From contig NZ_JAHBBD010000002.1 of the NCBI RefSeq assembly GCF_019331775.1, positions 124,001 to 188,000 of the forward strand: a DNA stretch of 64,000 nucleotides, given 5' to 3'. Positions 34,497-43,445 of the stretch are shown in pieces. The notes under the pieces are model-generated. The model was given only the letters and a program-made list of their open reading frames with translations. It had not been told where the DNA came from and ran no database searches. The position numbers and the translations under genes are program-made. Source of the stretch: Bifidobacterium phasiani. Its GTDB lineage: Bacteria; Actinomycetota; Actinomycetes; Actinomycetales; Bifidobacteriaceae. Each line of letters starts with the position of its first letter. Positions within the stretch are counted from its first letter, which is position 1.

Positions 34497-36092
34497 ATGA
34501 CCACGATGACCACAGACGAACGACTGGCACTATGTGCGCGACTGGTCAACCAGCTCACACGCGAACGCACGGACGCCTGCCGGCCGCTCCCCTTCCCCGC
34601 ATCGACGGCGGATCGACCGGACGCCGCGGCGACCTTCGGCCCCGACGACCCCACCGGGCGCACCTTCGCGCAGCAGTGGCACCGGCTGCGCGCGCTGGTC
34701 AACACCCGCGAGCCGGCCACGCCGCCGGACGGCTTCACGGACGCGCAGGACCGGCTGCTGCGCGACCTCATCGCCAATCACGGCATCACCGACGTCGCCA
34801 CCATTCCCGTTACACCGGCCGACCCGCGCATCGCGGTCTGGCGCGGCGACATCACCACGCTCGCCGCGGACGCCATCGTCAACGCGGCGAACAGCGGCAT
34901 GACCGGCTGCTGGTCGCCGCTGCACTCGTGCATCGACAACGCGATCCACACCTTCGCCGGCATCCGGCTGCGCGACGAGTGCGCGCGCTACATGGCGGGC
35001 CGCAACTGGGCGCCCGAACCGACCGGGCGCGCGATGGTCACCGACGCGTACGACCTGCCGGCCCGGCACGTCGTCCACACGGTCGGGCCGATCGCGAACG
35101 GGCGGCCGACCGACGAGCACCGCGACCAGCTCGCGTCGTGTTATCGCAGCTGCCTCGACGCGGCGGCGCGGGCCGGCGACAGGAGCATCGGGCTGTGCTG
35201 CATCAGCACCGGCGTGTTCGGGTTCCCGCAGGACCAGGCCGCGGACATCGCGGCCGCCACGGTGCGCGACTGGCTGGACCGGCATGCCGATACGCCGATG
35301 CGGGTGGTGTTCGTCACGTTCACGGAGCGCGACGAGGCGCTGTACCGGCGGCTGTTCGGCGCGCCGGCGCGCGGTGCGGGCGGCGGCCACGTGCCGCCCG
35401 CGCCCGACTCCCCTGGTTCCGATGCCGCCATCCGCCATGCGCACAATGTGTCTTTGCCCGACTCGTCGGCCTTACCCGACACGTCCGACTCAACCTCAGC
35501 CGATTCAACCAGTTCAGTCATTTCAACCAACTCAGTCAACCCAACCGACTCGGCCGATTCAGACGCACCCGGCCCCGCAAACCCGGCAGGGCCGGCCGAT
35601 TCCGGCAATGCCCCGTACACCCGTCACACCGCAACCGACCCGCTGCGCAGCGCCCGCGATCTGCTCGCCGACGCCGACCGCGTCATCATCGGCGCGGCTT
35701 ATCCGGCTGAACATGGACCCGACCACGACGCGGCCGATGCCGGGGTCGCCGACGCATGCGCCGGTATCGGCGATCCAGATCGCGGCGGACATCGCCGATG
35801 TGCTGCCGGCGCTGCTGCGCTGAGCAGGTGGACAAATAAGCGGTCACAGGCTGCAATCCGGCCTGTCTCGCCCGTGCCGTGCTTCGGCTTATCCCCCATA
35901 CCGCATCAATCGAGGACGCAGGCAGGTCAAACGGCCGGGCAACAGCCGGGCAGCCGGCCGCGCATGGACAGCGGCGACAATGTTAAGACGACGCATCACA
36001 CGACGAGCCGCACGCACGTCAGGCAGCGGCGACGCAAACGCCGGCACCACGCGACGAGCCACGCCGATGACGGCGCGCTCACGCCTTGGTGA
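34497..36092 (+). CDS. Zinc-type macrodomain protein, C-terminus frameshifted
   Basis: The open frame codes 531 aa, but only about the first 290 look intact. Residues 108-290 are a macrodomain of the zinc-containing class that removes ADP-ribose from proteins: GCWSPLHSCIDNAIHTFAG (137-155) carries the Cys-His-Cys zinc motif, with IVNAANS before it and ISTGVFGFP after. In other bacteria these enzymes work with class M sirtuins (SirTM), which add ADP-ribose. A Ser/Thr/Asp-rich linker (about 300-378) leads to a sirtuin start that breaks after codon 400; the remaining about 130 residues are out of frame. ATG at 34497 follows AAAGGCAGG, a modest site. Confidence 0.8.
   Translation: MTTMTTDERLALCARLVNQLTRERTDACRPLPFPASTADRPDAAATFGPDDPTGRTFAQQWHRLRALVNTREPATPPDGFTDAQDRLLRDLIANHGITDVATIPVTPADPRIAVWRGDITTLAADAIVNAANSGMTGCWSPLHSCIDNAIHTFAGIRLRDECARYMAGRNWAPEPTGRAMVTDAYDLPARHVVHTVGPIANGRPTDEHRDQLASCYRSCLDAAARAGDRSIGLCCISTGVFGFPQDQAADIAAATVRDWLDRHADTPMRVVFVTFTERDEALYRRLFGAPARGAGGGHVPPAPDSPGSDAAIRHAHNVSLPDSSALPDTSDSTSADSTSSVISTNSVNPTDSADSDAPGPANPAGPADSGNAPYTRHTATDPLRSARDLLADADRVIIGAAYPAEHGPDHDAADAGVADACAGIGDPDRGGHRRCAAGAAALSRWTNKRSQAAIRPVSPVPCFGLSPIPHQSRTQAGQTAGQQPGSRPRMDSGDNVKTTHHTTSRTHVRQRRRKRRHHATSHADDGALTPW
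35637..35823 (+). pseudogene. Truncated, frameshifted sirtuin remnant
   Basis: Codons 381-400 of the macrodomain gene (PLRSARDLLADADRVIIGA) match the start of a SirTM-like NAD-dependent sirtuin, where GAGLS should follow. Instead, from 35698 another frame continues LIRLNMDPTTTRPMPGSPTH and ends DVLPALLR at a TGA at 35821-35823, which looks like a sirtuin C-terminus. The core NAD-binding and catalytic part is missing, so a deletion with frameshift near 35695 has destroyed the sirtuin. Confidence 0.65.
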
Positions 36093-37032
36093 GTTCCTGA
36101 ATCTGCTGGGAGGCATGGCGCAGCCGGTCGTTCAGGCCGTTGACCTCATGCTCGAGGCGTTCGATACGGCGGGCCTGCTGCATGATGATGAGCTGGTAGA
36201 TGTCGTCGCTGCGGTGGTCGCCGCGAGTCGACCGCGGCGTGGGGTACGCGTAGCGCAGATCCGCATAGGTGCCGTCGTCGAGGTCGAACGACAGCGGGTC
36301 GACGGGCGCGACCCAGCGCTCCGACTCCGGCACGTCGAAGGCGCCGGCCTCGGGGTCGGGCGCGGCGGCGGAGGCGGGATCGAGTGCGGCAGGAGCGTTC
36401 TCCGCATGGTCCGCACCATCGGTTTGGCCGGCGGCCGTTGAGGACGGCGCGTGGTCCGCGGTCGGCGAGGCGGTCGGGGCTGCCATTGCGGCGGCGGGCG
36501 CAGTTGCGGGGCTGGCGGAGGTGGAGTCGGTCGCGTCGCAAGCAGCGGCGGGGTCGGCATCCGCCGGGGACGCGGCGGCGGAGGCGTCGGTTCCGGCGCG
36601 CACAATGTGCCCGACGTCGACGGCGGTCTTGCCCGGTGCGGCGGACTGCACGACGGCGGAGTCCTGCGGGGTTTCGCCGGTTGCGGGACCGGCGGCAGAG
36701 TCGGCGGCGGCAAGGTCGGCGGGCTGGGTCTGGGCGCCGGCGGACCGGCCGGACGGGCGGCGGACGTCGTCGAGGTGGTACATCTTCTTCCAACGGGCGA
36801 TGCAGCGTTCGATGCGCTTATAGCCGATGAGCTGCGAGTCGAGCCCGGCGCGGCGGAAGATCTTCGCCGGGGATTCGCCCGCCATGTACCGGCGCAGACA
36901 GTCGACCTTGAAGCCTTCCGTGTATTCGATGCGGGTCCGCGTCACATGCTCGACCGCCGGCAGCGACTGCAGATACTTGATTTCGCGGACGCTGAACCCC
37001 CGCGCTCCTTCCGACTCACGTTTGCGTGCCAT
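36079..37032 (-). CDS. HTH and coiled-coil protein of unknown function
   Basis: A 317-aa protein. Residues about 35-90 are a transposase-like HTH (YTEGFKVDCLRRYMAGESPA, then IGYKRIERCIARWKK), a short domain known from stand-alone bacterial proteins. Residues about 95-235 are an Ala/Pro/Ser-rich low-complexity linker. The C-terminus (MQQARRIERLEHEVNGLND) is a coiled coil that may dimerise. GGAGTGAAGGG precedes the ATG. It lies downstream of the pilin genes on the same strand, where a sortase would be expected; a regulatory role is only a guess. Confidence 0.7.
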   Translation of the reverse strand: MARKRESEGARGFSVREIKYLQSLPAVEHVTRTRIEYTEGFKVDCLRRYMAGESPAKIFRRAGLDSQLIGYKRIERCIARWKKMYHLDDVRRPSGRSAGAQTQPADLAAADSAAGPATGETPQDSAVVQSAAPGKTAVDVGHIVRAGTDASAAASPADADPAAACDATDSTSASPATAPAAAMAAPTASPTADHAPSSTAAGQTDGADHAENAPAALDPASAAAPDPEAGAFDVPESERWVAPVDPLSFDLDDGTYADLRYAYPTPRSTRGDHRSDDIYQLIIMQQARRIERLEHEVNGLNDRLRHASQQIQELTKA

Positions 37033-37295
37033 AACCCTTCACTCCACAACCTGAGAAACGCGCGCATGCCCGCCCCACGGCCAGCGTCGACTCCATTGAG
37101 ATATACGGATAAACAAGTCCACCTGAAAACAGGGATAGCCGATACCGGCACGCAAGCCGGTATCGGCCAATTCGCCCAGGAATCCCGCCGATTCACCGGG
37201 CGTTGACGAGGCCATGCGGCAGACGATTCGTCCACCCCGCGTCACGCGGATGCATGGCCACGTCAGCACTCCGGGAATCCGACGGGATCAGGATG
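37033..37295. other. Intergenic region below the pilin gene
   Basis: A 263-bp gap between the HTH/coiled-coil gene and the major pilin gene. No gene, sortase fragment or clear terminator is seen. Confidence 0.5.
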
Positions 37296-38981
37296 TCAGG
37301 CGCGCATGGCGTTGCGCACGCCGCGCGACTTCATGTACACGGTCACGCCCGCGCCCGCGATCAGCAGGCCCAGGACCACGAACATGGTGATGCCCGCGGC
37401 GCCGGTGATGGGCAGCTCGGCGAGGCTGGCCGCGTTGTAGACCTTGTAGCCGTCCTCCTGATTACCGGACAGGTAGCCGTCGCCGCCCTTGATCTGGACC
37501 TCGACCACGCCGTCTTCATTCTCATCGGTCAGGGTCACGGTGAGGGTCATGTTGGACGGGGTGATGTAATCCGTCGGTGCCTTGACCTCCTTGACGGTGT
37601 ACGTGCCGAGCGGCAGGCCCTGGAAGCTCACCTGGCCGTTCGAATCGCTGACGACGGGGCTGGCCTTGGCCTGGTCCTCGGTGCCGGTCGTCCACGTATC
37701 ATTGACGGTGTCATAGATGAGGTACTTGTTGTCATCGATGACGTCCGTGCGGCTGATGATGAACTCGGCGCCCTGCAGATTCTTATCACCGGTCTTGTTG
37801 GTCTTGGTGAAGTCGAACCCGTACGTGCGCACGGTCGTGCTGCCCGTGGTGCCCCAGTTCTTATTGTCATGGCTGGCCCCGGCCACGTTGTTCACCGCAT
37901 CCTTAAGAGCGTTCTCGTTGACCTTCGCGGTGTAGGTCACCTCGATGGGCATGCCGTCAAAGCCGGCGAGGTCACTGATCATGATGGTCACGGGGTCGCC
38001 ATCGTTGACCTGCGGCGTGACAATCCGATAGTACAGATCTGGCTCTTCACTGTTGCCGTCCCACGGATTCACCGTGAGATCGGTGCCTTCCTGTCCGGCG
38101 CCCTTGATGACTACCTTGTAATCGTTCTGCAGGGTCAGGCTGGAGCTCGGGTCATCCTGGATGTACAGAACGTACGGGTTGCCATCGCCACCGAAGCCGG
38201 TCGTGTTCGGCACCTTGGTCGACACCGTGTACTGCAGCGTCTGGCCGACGTAGGCGGACTGGTCGTCGAACTTAATCACGGTTTCGTCCTCCGCCTCCTC
38301 GACGGTCTTGTCGGTGGAGGGACCCGTCAGCGGCTTCAGATCGGCAGCGCCCAGCGGCATCTTGCTGCTGGTGGCGCCGATCTCGTTCTCGTACTGGTTC
38401 GCACCTTCGGTGGCCACCTGGACGGGCGAACCGACCAGGATCGGGGTGCCATTGCTGTCGATGACCAGGTACAGGCCGTCATCCTTCACGGGAATCGTCA
38501 CGCCGTCCGCGGTGCCCTGCACCTGCGGAATGTCGGCATCAGGCGTATCGACATCGGGGTCGTTGATCTGATCCTCGATGTATTCGACGATCTGGCGCAG
38601 CGCGGCGCCGTCGGCGGCGGTGTCCAGGTTCGCGATGAAGCCCGCGGGATTGCCCTGGTACTCACTCTCCTCGTAAGTCGGGTCCAGAGTCGAGGTGACG
38701 GCGCCAATCGCGTCCTCCAGGATCTCCGACCAGTCGGGGTCGGTGGACACGCCCACGGAAAGCAGACCACCGCCGTTTTCGGCATCGTAGTTGACATCCG
38801 CGTAATCACCAATCTTGTACGCATCGAACGTGCGGCCTGCGGCGTCGCCGGTCAGCGTGATATCCGCGCTGGCGACCGGAGCGGCGTTGGCGGCGCCGCT
38901 CATGGCGGCCATGCCCGTCACCGCGAGAGCGGCGGCGGCCACACCGGCCAGGCACCTCTTCAACATGCCCTTCATCATCAT
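37296..38981 (-). CDS. LPxTG-anchored major pilin, SpaH/FimA-like
   Basis: A 561-aa secreted wall-anchored pilus backbone candidate. The N-terminus is a signal peptide (charged start, then AGVAAAALAVTGMAAMSGAA, cleavage after ANAA). A fimbrial isopeptide-formation domain fills the middle, and a Cna-B/prealbumin-like domain (FTKTNKTGDKNLQGAEF) follows. The sorting signal LPITG starts at about 523, then a membrane helix and a positive tail. A sortase C would link subunits through a lysine; the usual YPK pilin motif is not obvious. AAGGAG lies 9 bases before the first ATG. It is downstream of the large VWA subunit in the same direction. Confidence 0.88.
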   Translation of the reverse strand: MMMKGMLKRCLAGVAAAALAVTGMAAMSGAANAAPVASADITLTGDAAGRTFDAYKIGDYADVNYDAENGGGLLSVGVSTDPDWSEILEDAIGAVTSTLDPTYEESEYQGNPAGFIANLDTAADGAALRQIVEYIEDQINDPDVDTPDADIPQVQGTADGVTIPVKDDGLYLVIDSNGTPILVGSPVQVATEGANQYENEIGATSSKMPLGAADLKPLTGPSTDKTVEEAEDETVIKFDDQSAYVGQTLQYTVSTKVPNTTGFGGDGNPYVLYIQDDPSSSLTLQNDYKVVIKGAGQEGTDLTVNPWDGNSEEPDLYYRIVTPQVNDGDPVTIMISDLAGFDGMPIEVTYTAKVNENALKDAVNNVAGASHDNKNWGTTGSTTVRTYGFDFTKTNKTGDKNLQGAEFIISRTDVIDDNKYLIYDTVNDTWTTGTEDQAKASPVVSDSNGQVSFQGLPLGTYTVKEVKAPTDYITPSNMTLTVTLTDENEDGVVEVQIKGGDGYLSGNQEDGYKVYNAASLAELPITGAAGITMFVVLGLLIAGAGVTVYMKSRGVRNAMRA

Positions 38982-39207
38982 TGTTCTTTTCTCCTTAACT
39001 CCCCCACCCCCACAGAAGCAGGAGCGGGATGACTATTGGAAAAATGGATTCTTCAGTTATCTGGTTCGCTTTCCCTGAAGGTTTCCCCCGACCCATCCGG
39101 GAAAGCGGAGGACAGGCGGGAAATCTCAATATTGGATAAGGGGTAAGGGCCAGCCGGACAGACCGGCCCTGGGGCCGGACGGCTCACGCCGCCCGGCCAA
39201 GCACTCG
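38982..39207. other. Gap between the two pilus genes
   Basis: A 226-bp gap with the ribosome binding site of the pilin gene at its left end. A small interrupted hairpin occurs near 39148-39175. No gene. Confidence 0.5.
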
Positions 39208-42200
39208 TCAGACTCGCCGACGCCTGGCCAGCAACCACGCCGCACCGGCCAGCAGCAGCACACCGCCACCGGCGAGCATGATGCTCCGCGCGGTCGTGTC
39301 GCCGCCAGTCAACGGCAACGCCGACACCGGTTCGGTATACCGATTGGTGAACATCAACGAAGGCAAGGCTTCGTACGTCGACGGGCCGGAACCATCAGAG
39401 CCGTCGCCATCATCCTGTTTGACGGGTTCAACGTTGTTTATGCTCAGATACCCCGTACTGTCGTCAATACCCACATCGAACGTGTACCGGGCCTGCGAGT
39501 ATGTCATGCCGGGCTCACCATCGTCAATCTCGTACACAAGATATTTGACAGACTTAGCGCTGTATCCGTTCACCGCTCCGAAAAGAAGACCAGCTCTACA
39601 CGTAGTCCAGTCGGATCCCTCCTCAATCGGGCTACAGCTGGTGTCCGATTTCGAAACCGTGAACTCCCACGTATTCGACTTATCAGTAACGGGCGTCGCG
39701 TTCATCGGTTGGAATGGCACTTCAGCGCTATCAGGCAACGGCCGCAGACTATCATTGACGGCCTGCACGCGGAACGTGAACTCATCATCCTTGCCCCACT
39801 TGCGGCCGACGAGGTCCTTCTGCACCGGTTGCTCTGCCACCGTGATTGAGTTCATAAACGTCGCGATACGCTCACCGACGTCTTCCGGCTGCTGGTTAAT
39901 CGCCTCATTATTATCATTAACCAACTGCACAGTCACGGTCGGCGCCGCCATGGGCTCTGGAACAATGACGGTGATCAGATACTTATCCGTCGAGTATTCC
40001 AAGCCATAGCGATCAGCGATATCATCTGGCCGGACCTCCTGCAACGTATACGTATACGTGCCGGGTTCAGTGAACGTGATGTCGCCAAATGATCCCGTAT
40101 TCGTCGTTTTCTGCGAACCAGTTGTCGGCCGCTCGATCCTCAACGTATCTTGCTGCGAGCCATCCTTGATCGGCATAGGTGCGTTCTCAGGATTCAACGC
40201 TTCTAACTTAAAATCGAAATACTCGTTTTCAAGCCAATCGCGCCCCGCGAGAACTTTCTTCACAGTCACAAAATCCGAACCATCAAGGATTACATCTTTA
40301 ACCGTAACCTGAATGACCGGCTTCGGGAAGGACTGCTCGCCCGGCGTGCTGCTCGTGACGTTTCCGTTTTCGTCGGTCACGATCGCGTCATAGGTCACCT
40401 TCGCATTAGCGTTATCATTGCTCCAGAAACCCGTCTCGTTCTCATCGGCATGCGTGCCTGTACCCGGGTCAGGCGTCTGCTGGTCATCCTCATTCGTGTC
40501 AGACCCAACGTACTGCTTGGCATCATTACTCGGGGTGATCGTGGTGGATACCGTGTACCGATAGTTCTGCGCAAGCTGATAGCTGGAATCGAAGACCACG
40601 CGAATGGTCTCCTGGCCACCCACCATTTCGACATACACGGTCATCGGCACGTTCTCCGTCGTTTCACCATTTTGGTGGCTCAACGTCACAGATGTCCCGA
40701 CCTCGCCCGGGCTGACCTCGATAGGTTCAGTATCAACAACGGTGTAATTCCCGTCACTGTCACGATGTTCCAGTTTCACTGTGAACTGGTAGGCGGGAGA
40801 AGAACCACTGGAACCGGCCACGGCCACCAAGTCGACATACTTGCTCAACGGGTCGATCATGGCCACGTTATTTGCAGCGAAGAACGTGATGCTCGACGCA
40901 ATCTGGTTGAACGCGTTCTGCAGCGCGGTCGTGTCGCTCGCGTTGAACACGTTGTTGTCGCCCTTCGACGTAGCATTCACCGCATTCGCGAGAGCCTTCA
41001 GGTTCGCTGTGCCCTCTTTATCGACCGTCTGTTCCGGACGCCCAGGCCGGCCGCCTTGCTGGCCGAACTCAGGGCCCATACCAAGCGCATAGAAGTAATC
41101 ACAAGACAACCCTCTGATTTCATTTACGGCGGCATTGATGTTCTCGTTGCTGGGGTCGCTGCTGCCATTACCCGAGTCGTCGTAGTTGCCCCGGTACGTC
41201 GGGATGCCGTCGGAAACGAACACCACGAAGGTCAAGGCGTCATCACGCGCGCTCTTCAGCAGGCCAATGCCCTCATGGATACCACGCTGGTAGTTCGTGC
41301 CACCATCGGCATCAATGTCATCGACAAAAGACGTAATACCGTTGCTGTCGCGCCATGCCGCACCGTTGTTCCTTGTCGTAGTGTACGTGCTGCCGTGATT
41401 CCCACCGCCGTCGCCGGCGAACGCCACCGCGGCATACCGCGCGTCGATACCATCGTTCGCCTCGACCGTGTCAACCAACGATTTCACCGACGATTGCAAC
41501 AGGTCCATACGGCTGTCTTCATACTTACCGGGGTATTCATCCTCTTTGTCAAGCGTAAACGCCATACTGCCGGACTTATCGAGAATGAACAGCACATCCA
41601 CTTTCTGCTTCTGGCTGCTCGACCCACGATCACCGGTGACCGACAACGTCAAATCATAATTACCATCGTCATTCAGCACGGCGGTCTTACCCGTCGTCAC
41701 CGTCACGTCCTTGTCCCCGGTCTCACCCTCATCACCGGAACCGCCATCTGGATTCTCTTTCTCGGTGTAGCATAGGCGGACTTGCACCGTCACATGACTG
41801 CCACTCAGTTCATTGTCGTTCACCTTAGTGGTCCAACCACTGCTATAACTATTTTTGGTATTCTGCAACGACGTCAGACCGCTCCAATTAGTCCAATTCG
41901 AATTGTTGAACTGGTACCTGTACTCTGCAGATTCATAGGTATAGCCGCTGATCTGAAAATATCGCTTGGCGTAATCGCTATCCTTCGAGAAGAGGATTGT
42001 CTGCCCATTATTGACTTCTAATTTATTGTCGTCGCTATCGGGAATGCTTACGCACGCACCGCCCGGCAACGATTGCTTCGTATCAGCGTCAACACAGGAA
42101 ACCTCCACGTCACGCGTATAGTCCTTGCCTATGTAGTTATTTTTAACCCATGTGATGGTGAAGCTGGAGAAGGAGTCCACCTGGAACTCGGCCGACACCG

Positions 42201-42978
42201 CCGCGTCAGCGCCAGCATCAGCGGTCTCGTCGGCGCTCAGGACGGCGACGCCGTCCACGCTCACCGTGCCATCGGACTGATCGCCCGCGTCGGCGACCAT
42301 GTCCACCGACTCCACGGCACCATCCGCATCCTCCGCCAGGTGACGCACCGCAAGAGTCGAGGCATCCACATCCCCGCCCAGCACGCTTTGGGTCGTGTCG
42401 AAACGCACCGACACCGGCTGGGACGGCTCCACCTCGTTACCCTCGGCATCCTCGAAGCGCACGTCCACGGCCAGCAGACCGTCATACTCCACGCCCGCAC
42501 CTGTCAGCGCGGAGGACACCGCATCCGCATCCTCGACCGCGCCCGCGACCAGCGCCACACCCTCCGGCAGCGCGCCGGCCGGCACCGTCACCTCGACACC
42601 CAACGAACCGGCCGCATCCCCCTGACCAACCGGCACATCAACCACATACAGCGCACTGCCATCATCCTGCGCCACCGGATCGGCCGAACGCACATCATCA
42701 TCCGACGACGGCTCCACCACATCCGCAACCGACGCCGCATCCGATTCGGCGTCGCCCTGCGTACCATCCGCCGCATCCTGCTGCGCCGCGTCGCCTGCGA
42801 CGACGGTGTCGCCGGTGACCGCGTAGGCGGTCGGAACGGCGAGCGCGACCGTGGCCACCAGGGCCACGATCGCGGTCAGCAAGCGGTTGATTCCGGTGCG
42901 TTTGCGGTCACGCCCGTCAGAGGAGCCAAATGGGGATACCCCCCCCCCGAGCATGTTCTTGAACTTGCGGTTACGCAT
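39208..42978 (-). CDS. Large VWA-domain LPxTG pilus tip/adhesin subunit
   Basis: A 1256-aa surface protein. A signal peptide is visible at residues about 30-55 (LLTAIVALVATVALAVPTAYA). A first domain of about 200 residues is followed by a von Willebrand A domain whose MIDAS starts DVLFILDKSGSM (D467, S469, S471). Cna-B-like repeats follow, and the C-terminus has LPLTG (about 1221), a helix and RRRR. Such proteins cap sortase-built pili and bind host or matrix ligands. ATG at 42978 has AAGGGAG upstream; in-frame ATGs at 43002 and 43020 are less likely. Codons 11-13 fall in a ten-G tract that is in frame here, so the gene is ON in this sequence. Confidence 0.88.
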   Translation of the reverse strand: MRNRKFKNMLGGGVSPFGSSDGRDRKRTGINRLLTAIVALVATVALAVPTAYAVTGDTVVAGDAAQQDAADGTQGDAESDAASVADVVEPSSDDDVRSADPVAQDDGSALYVVDVPVGQGDAAGSLGVEVTVPAGALPEGVALVAGAVEDADAVSSALTGAGVEYDGLLAVDVRFEDAEGNEVEPSQPVSVRFDTTQSVLGGDVDASTLAVRHLAEDADGAVESVDMVADAGDQSDGTVSVDGVAVLSADETADAGADAAVSAEFQVDSFSSFTITWVKNNYIGKDYTRDVEVSCVDADTKQSLPGGACVSIPDSDDNKLEVNNGQTILFSKDSDYAKRYFQISGYTYESAEYRYQFNNSNWTNWSGLTSLQNTKNSYSSGWTTKVNDNELSGSHVTVQVRLCYTEKENPDGGSGDEGETGDKDVTVTTGKTAVLNDDGNYDLTLSVTGDRGSSSQKQKVDVLFILDKSGSMAFTLDKEDEYPGKYEDSRMDLLQSSVKSLVDTVEANDGIDARYAAVAFAGDGGGNHGSTYTTTRNNGAAWRDSNGITSFVDDIDADGGTNYQRGIHEGIGLLKSARDDALTFVVFVSDGIPTYRGNYDDSGNGSSDPSNENINAAVNEIRGLSCDYFYALGMGPEFGQQGGRPGRPEQTVDKEGTANLKALANAVNATSKGDNNVFNASDTTALQNAFNQIASSITFFAANNVAMIDPLSKYVDLVAVAGSSGSSPAYQFTVKLEHRDSDGNYTVVDTEPIEVSPGEVGTSVTLSHQNGETTENVPMTVYVEMVGGQETIRVVFDSSYQLAQNYRYTVSTTITPSNDAKQYVGSDTNEDDQQTPDPGTGTHADENETGFWSNDNANAKVTYDAIVTDENGNVTSSTPGEQSFPKPVIQVTVKDVILDGSDFVTVKKVLAGRDWLENEYFDFKLEALNPENAPMPIKDGSQQDTLRIERPTTGSQKTTNTGSFGDITFTEPGTYTYTLQEVRPDDIADRYGLEYSTDKYLITVIVPEPMAAPTVTVQLVNDNNEAINQQPEDVGERIATFMNSITVAEQPVQKDLVGRKWGKDDEFTFRVQAVNDSLRPLPDSAEVPFQPMNATPVTDKSNTWEFTVSKSDTSCSPIEEGSDWTTCRAGLLFGAVNGYSAKSVKYLVYEIDDGEPGMTYSQARYTFDVGIDDSTGYLSINNVEPVKQDDGDGSDGSGPSTYEALPSLMFTNRYTEPVSALPLTGGDTTARSIMLAGGGVLLLAGAAWLLARRRRV
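42939..42948 (-). repeat. Ten-G homopolymer tract in the adhesin 5' end
   Basis: On the coding strand ten G residues follow ATGCTC about 30 bp into the gene. A change of one base would frameshift the whole protein before its signal peptide. This is the layout of contingency (phase-variable) genes. Confidence 0.85.
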
Positions 42979-43328
42979 AACCCGTTCTCCCTTTCGCGTC
43001 ATTCCTCTGCTTTTCCGCACCGTTTCGCGGTTTCGTGGGTGGTTTGCCCGCCCCCACGAGCCACGGACGGCATCGTTCTTGACACTCTGCTGGCCATGCT
43101 ACCCACAATCAGACGTGGGGGAGATACCCCCATATGGCGCGAGTAGCCCCCTTTATGTCACGAAAAACACTGTCATCGCAACACCTTCATCCCCCATGCA
43201 ATACCCCCGAAAGACATCGGAGAATATGCCCGGCGTTCGACTCCACATCGAACCGCAATCGCCCGGCAGCGCCCCCGCCCCGCGCGCTCCCGCCCCAAGG
43301 CCACAAGCCACACCGTGTATATACGAAA
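42979..43328. promoter_or_regulatory. Upstream region of the VWA adhesin gene
   Basis: No gene is supported. A GGGGG-AGATA-CCCCC hairpin sits at 43117-43131. On the minus strand TTGCGA and CATAAA about 18 bp apart near 43150-43180 are a weak promoter candidate. Confidence 0.35.
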
Positions 43329-43361
43329 GCCGCCGTGGACACCTCTCGTGTCCACGGCGGC
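43329..43361 (-). terminator. Intrinsic terminator of ABC importer operon, distal
   Basis: A perfect 14-bp stem (43329-43342 with 43348-43361) and 5-nt loop. On the minus strand it is followed by TTTCGTATATA. With the hairpin at 43404 it forms a double terminator after the glycosidase gene. Confidence 0.7.
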
Positions 43362-43403
43362 AATCACACCGGGGCTCCATGCCCAACCGGAGCATGCAAC
43401 CGA

Positions 43404-43439
43404 CCGGCCGACCGGTCAGCGGGCCGACCGGTCGGCCGG
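43404..43439 (-). terminator. Terminator of ABC importer operon, proximal
   Basis: A perfect 14-bp stem (43404-43417 with 43426-43439) with an 8-nt loop, 7 bp past the stop of the glycosidase gene. Confidence 0.65.
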
Positions 43440-43445
43440 CTCCGC

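Noticed and set aside
35441..36610. Intragenic CACAATGTG copies as regulatory sites
   Set aside because: The copies at 35441 and 36600 lie inside coding regions with looser flanking similarity and may be chance; they are counted but not treated as functional.
36079..37032. Transposase of an insertion sequence
   Set aside because: Only the HTH part resembles transposases; there is no DDE catalytic domain and no terminal repeats were seen.
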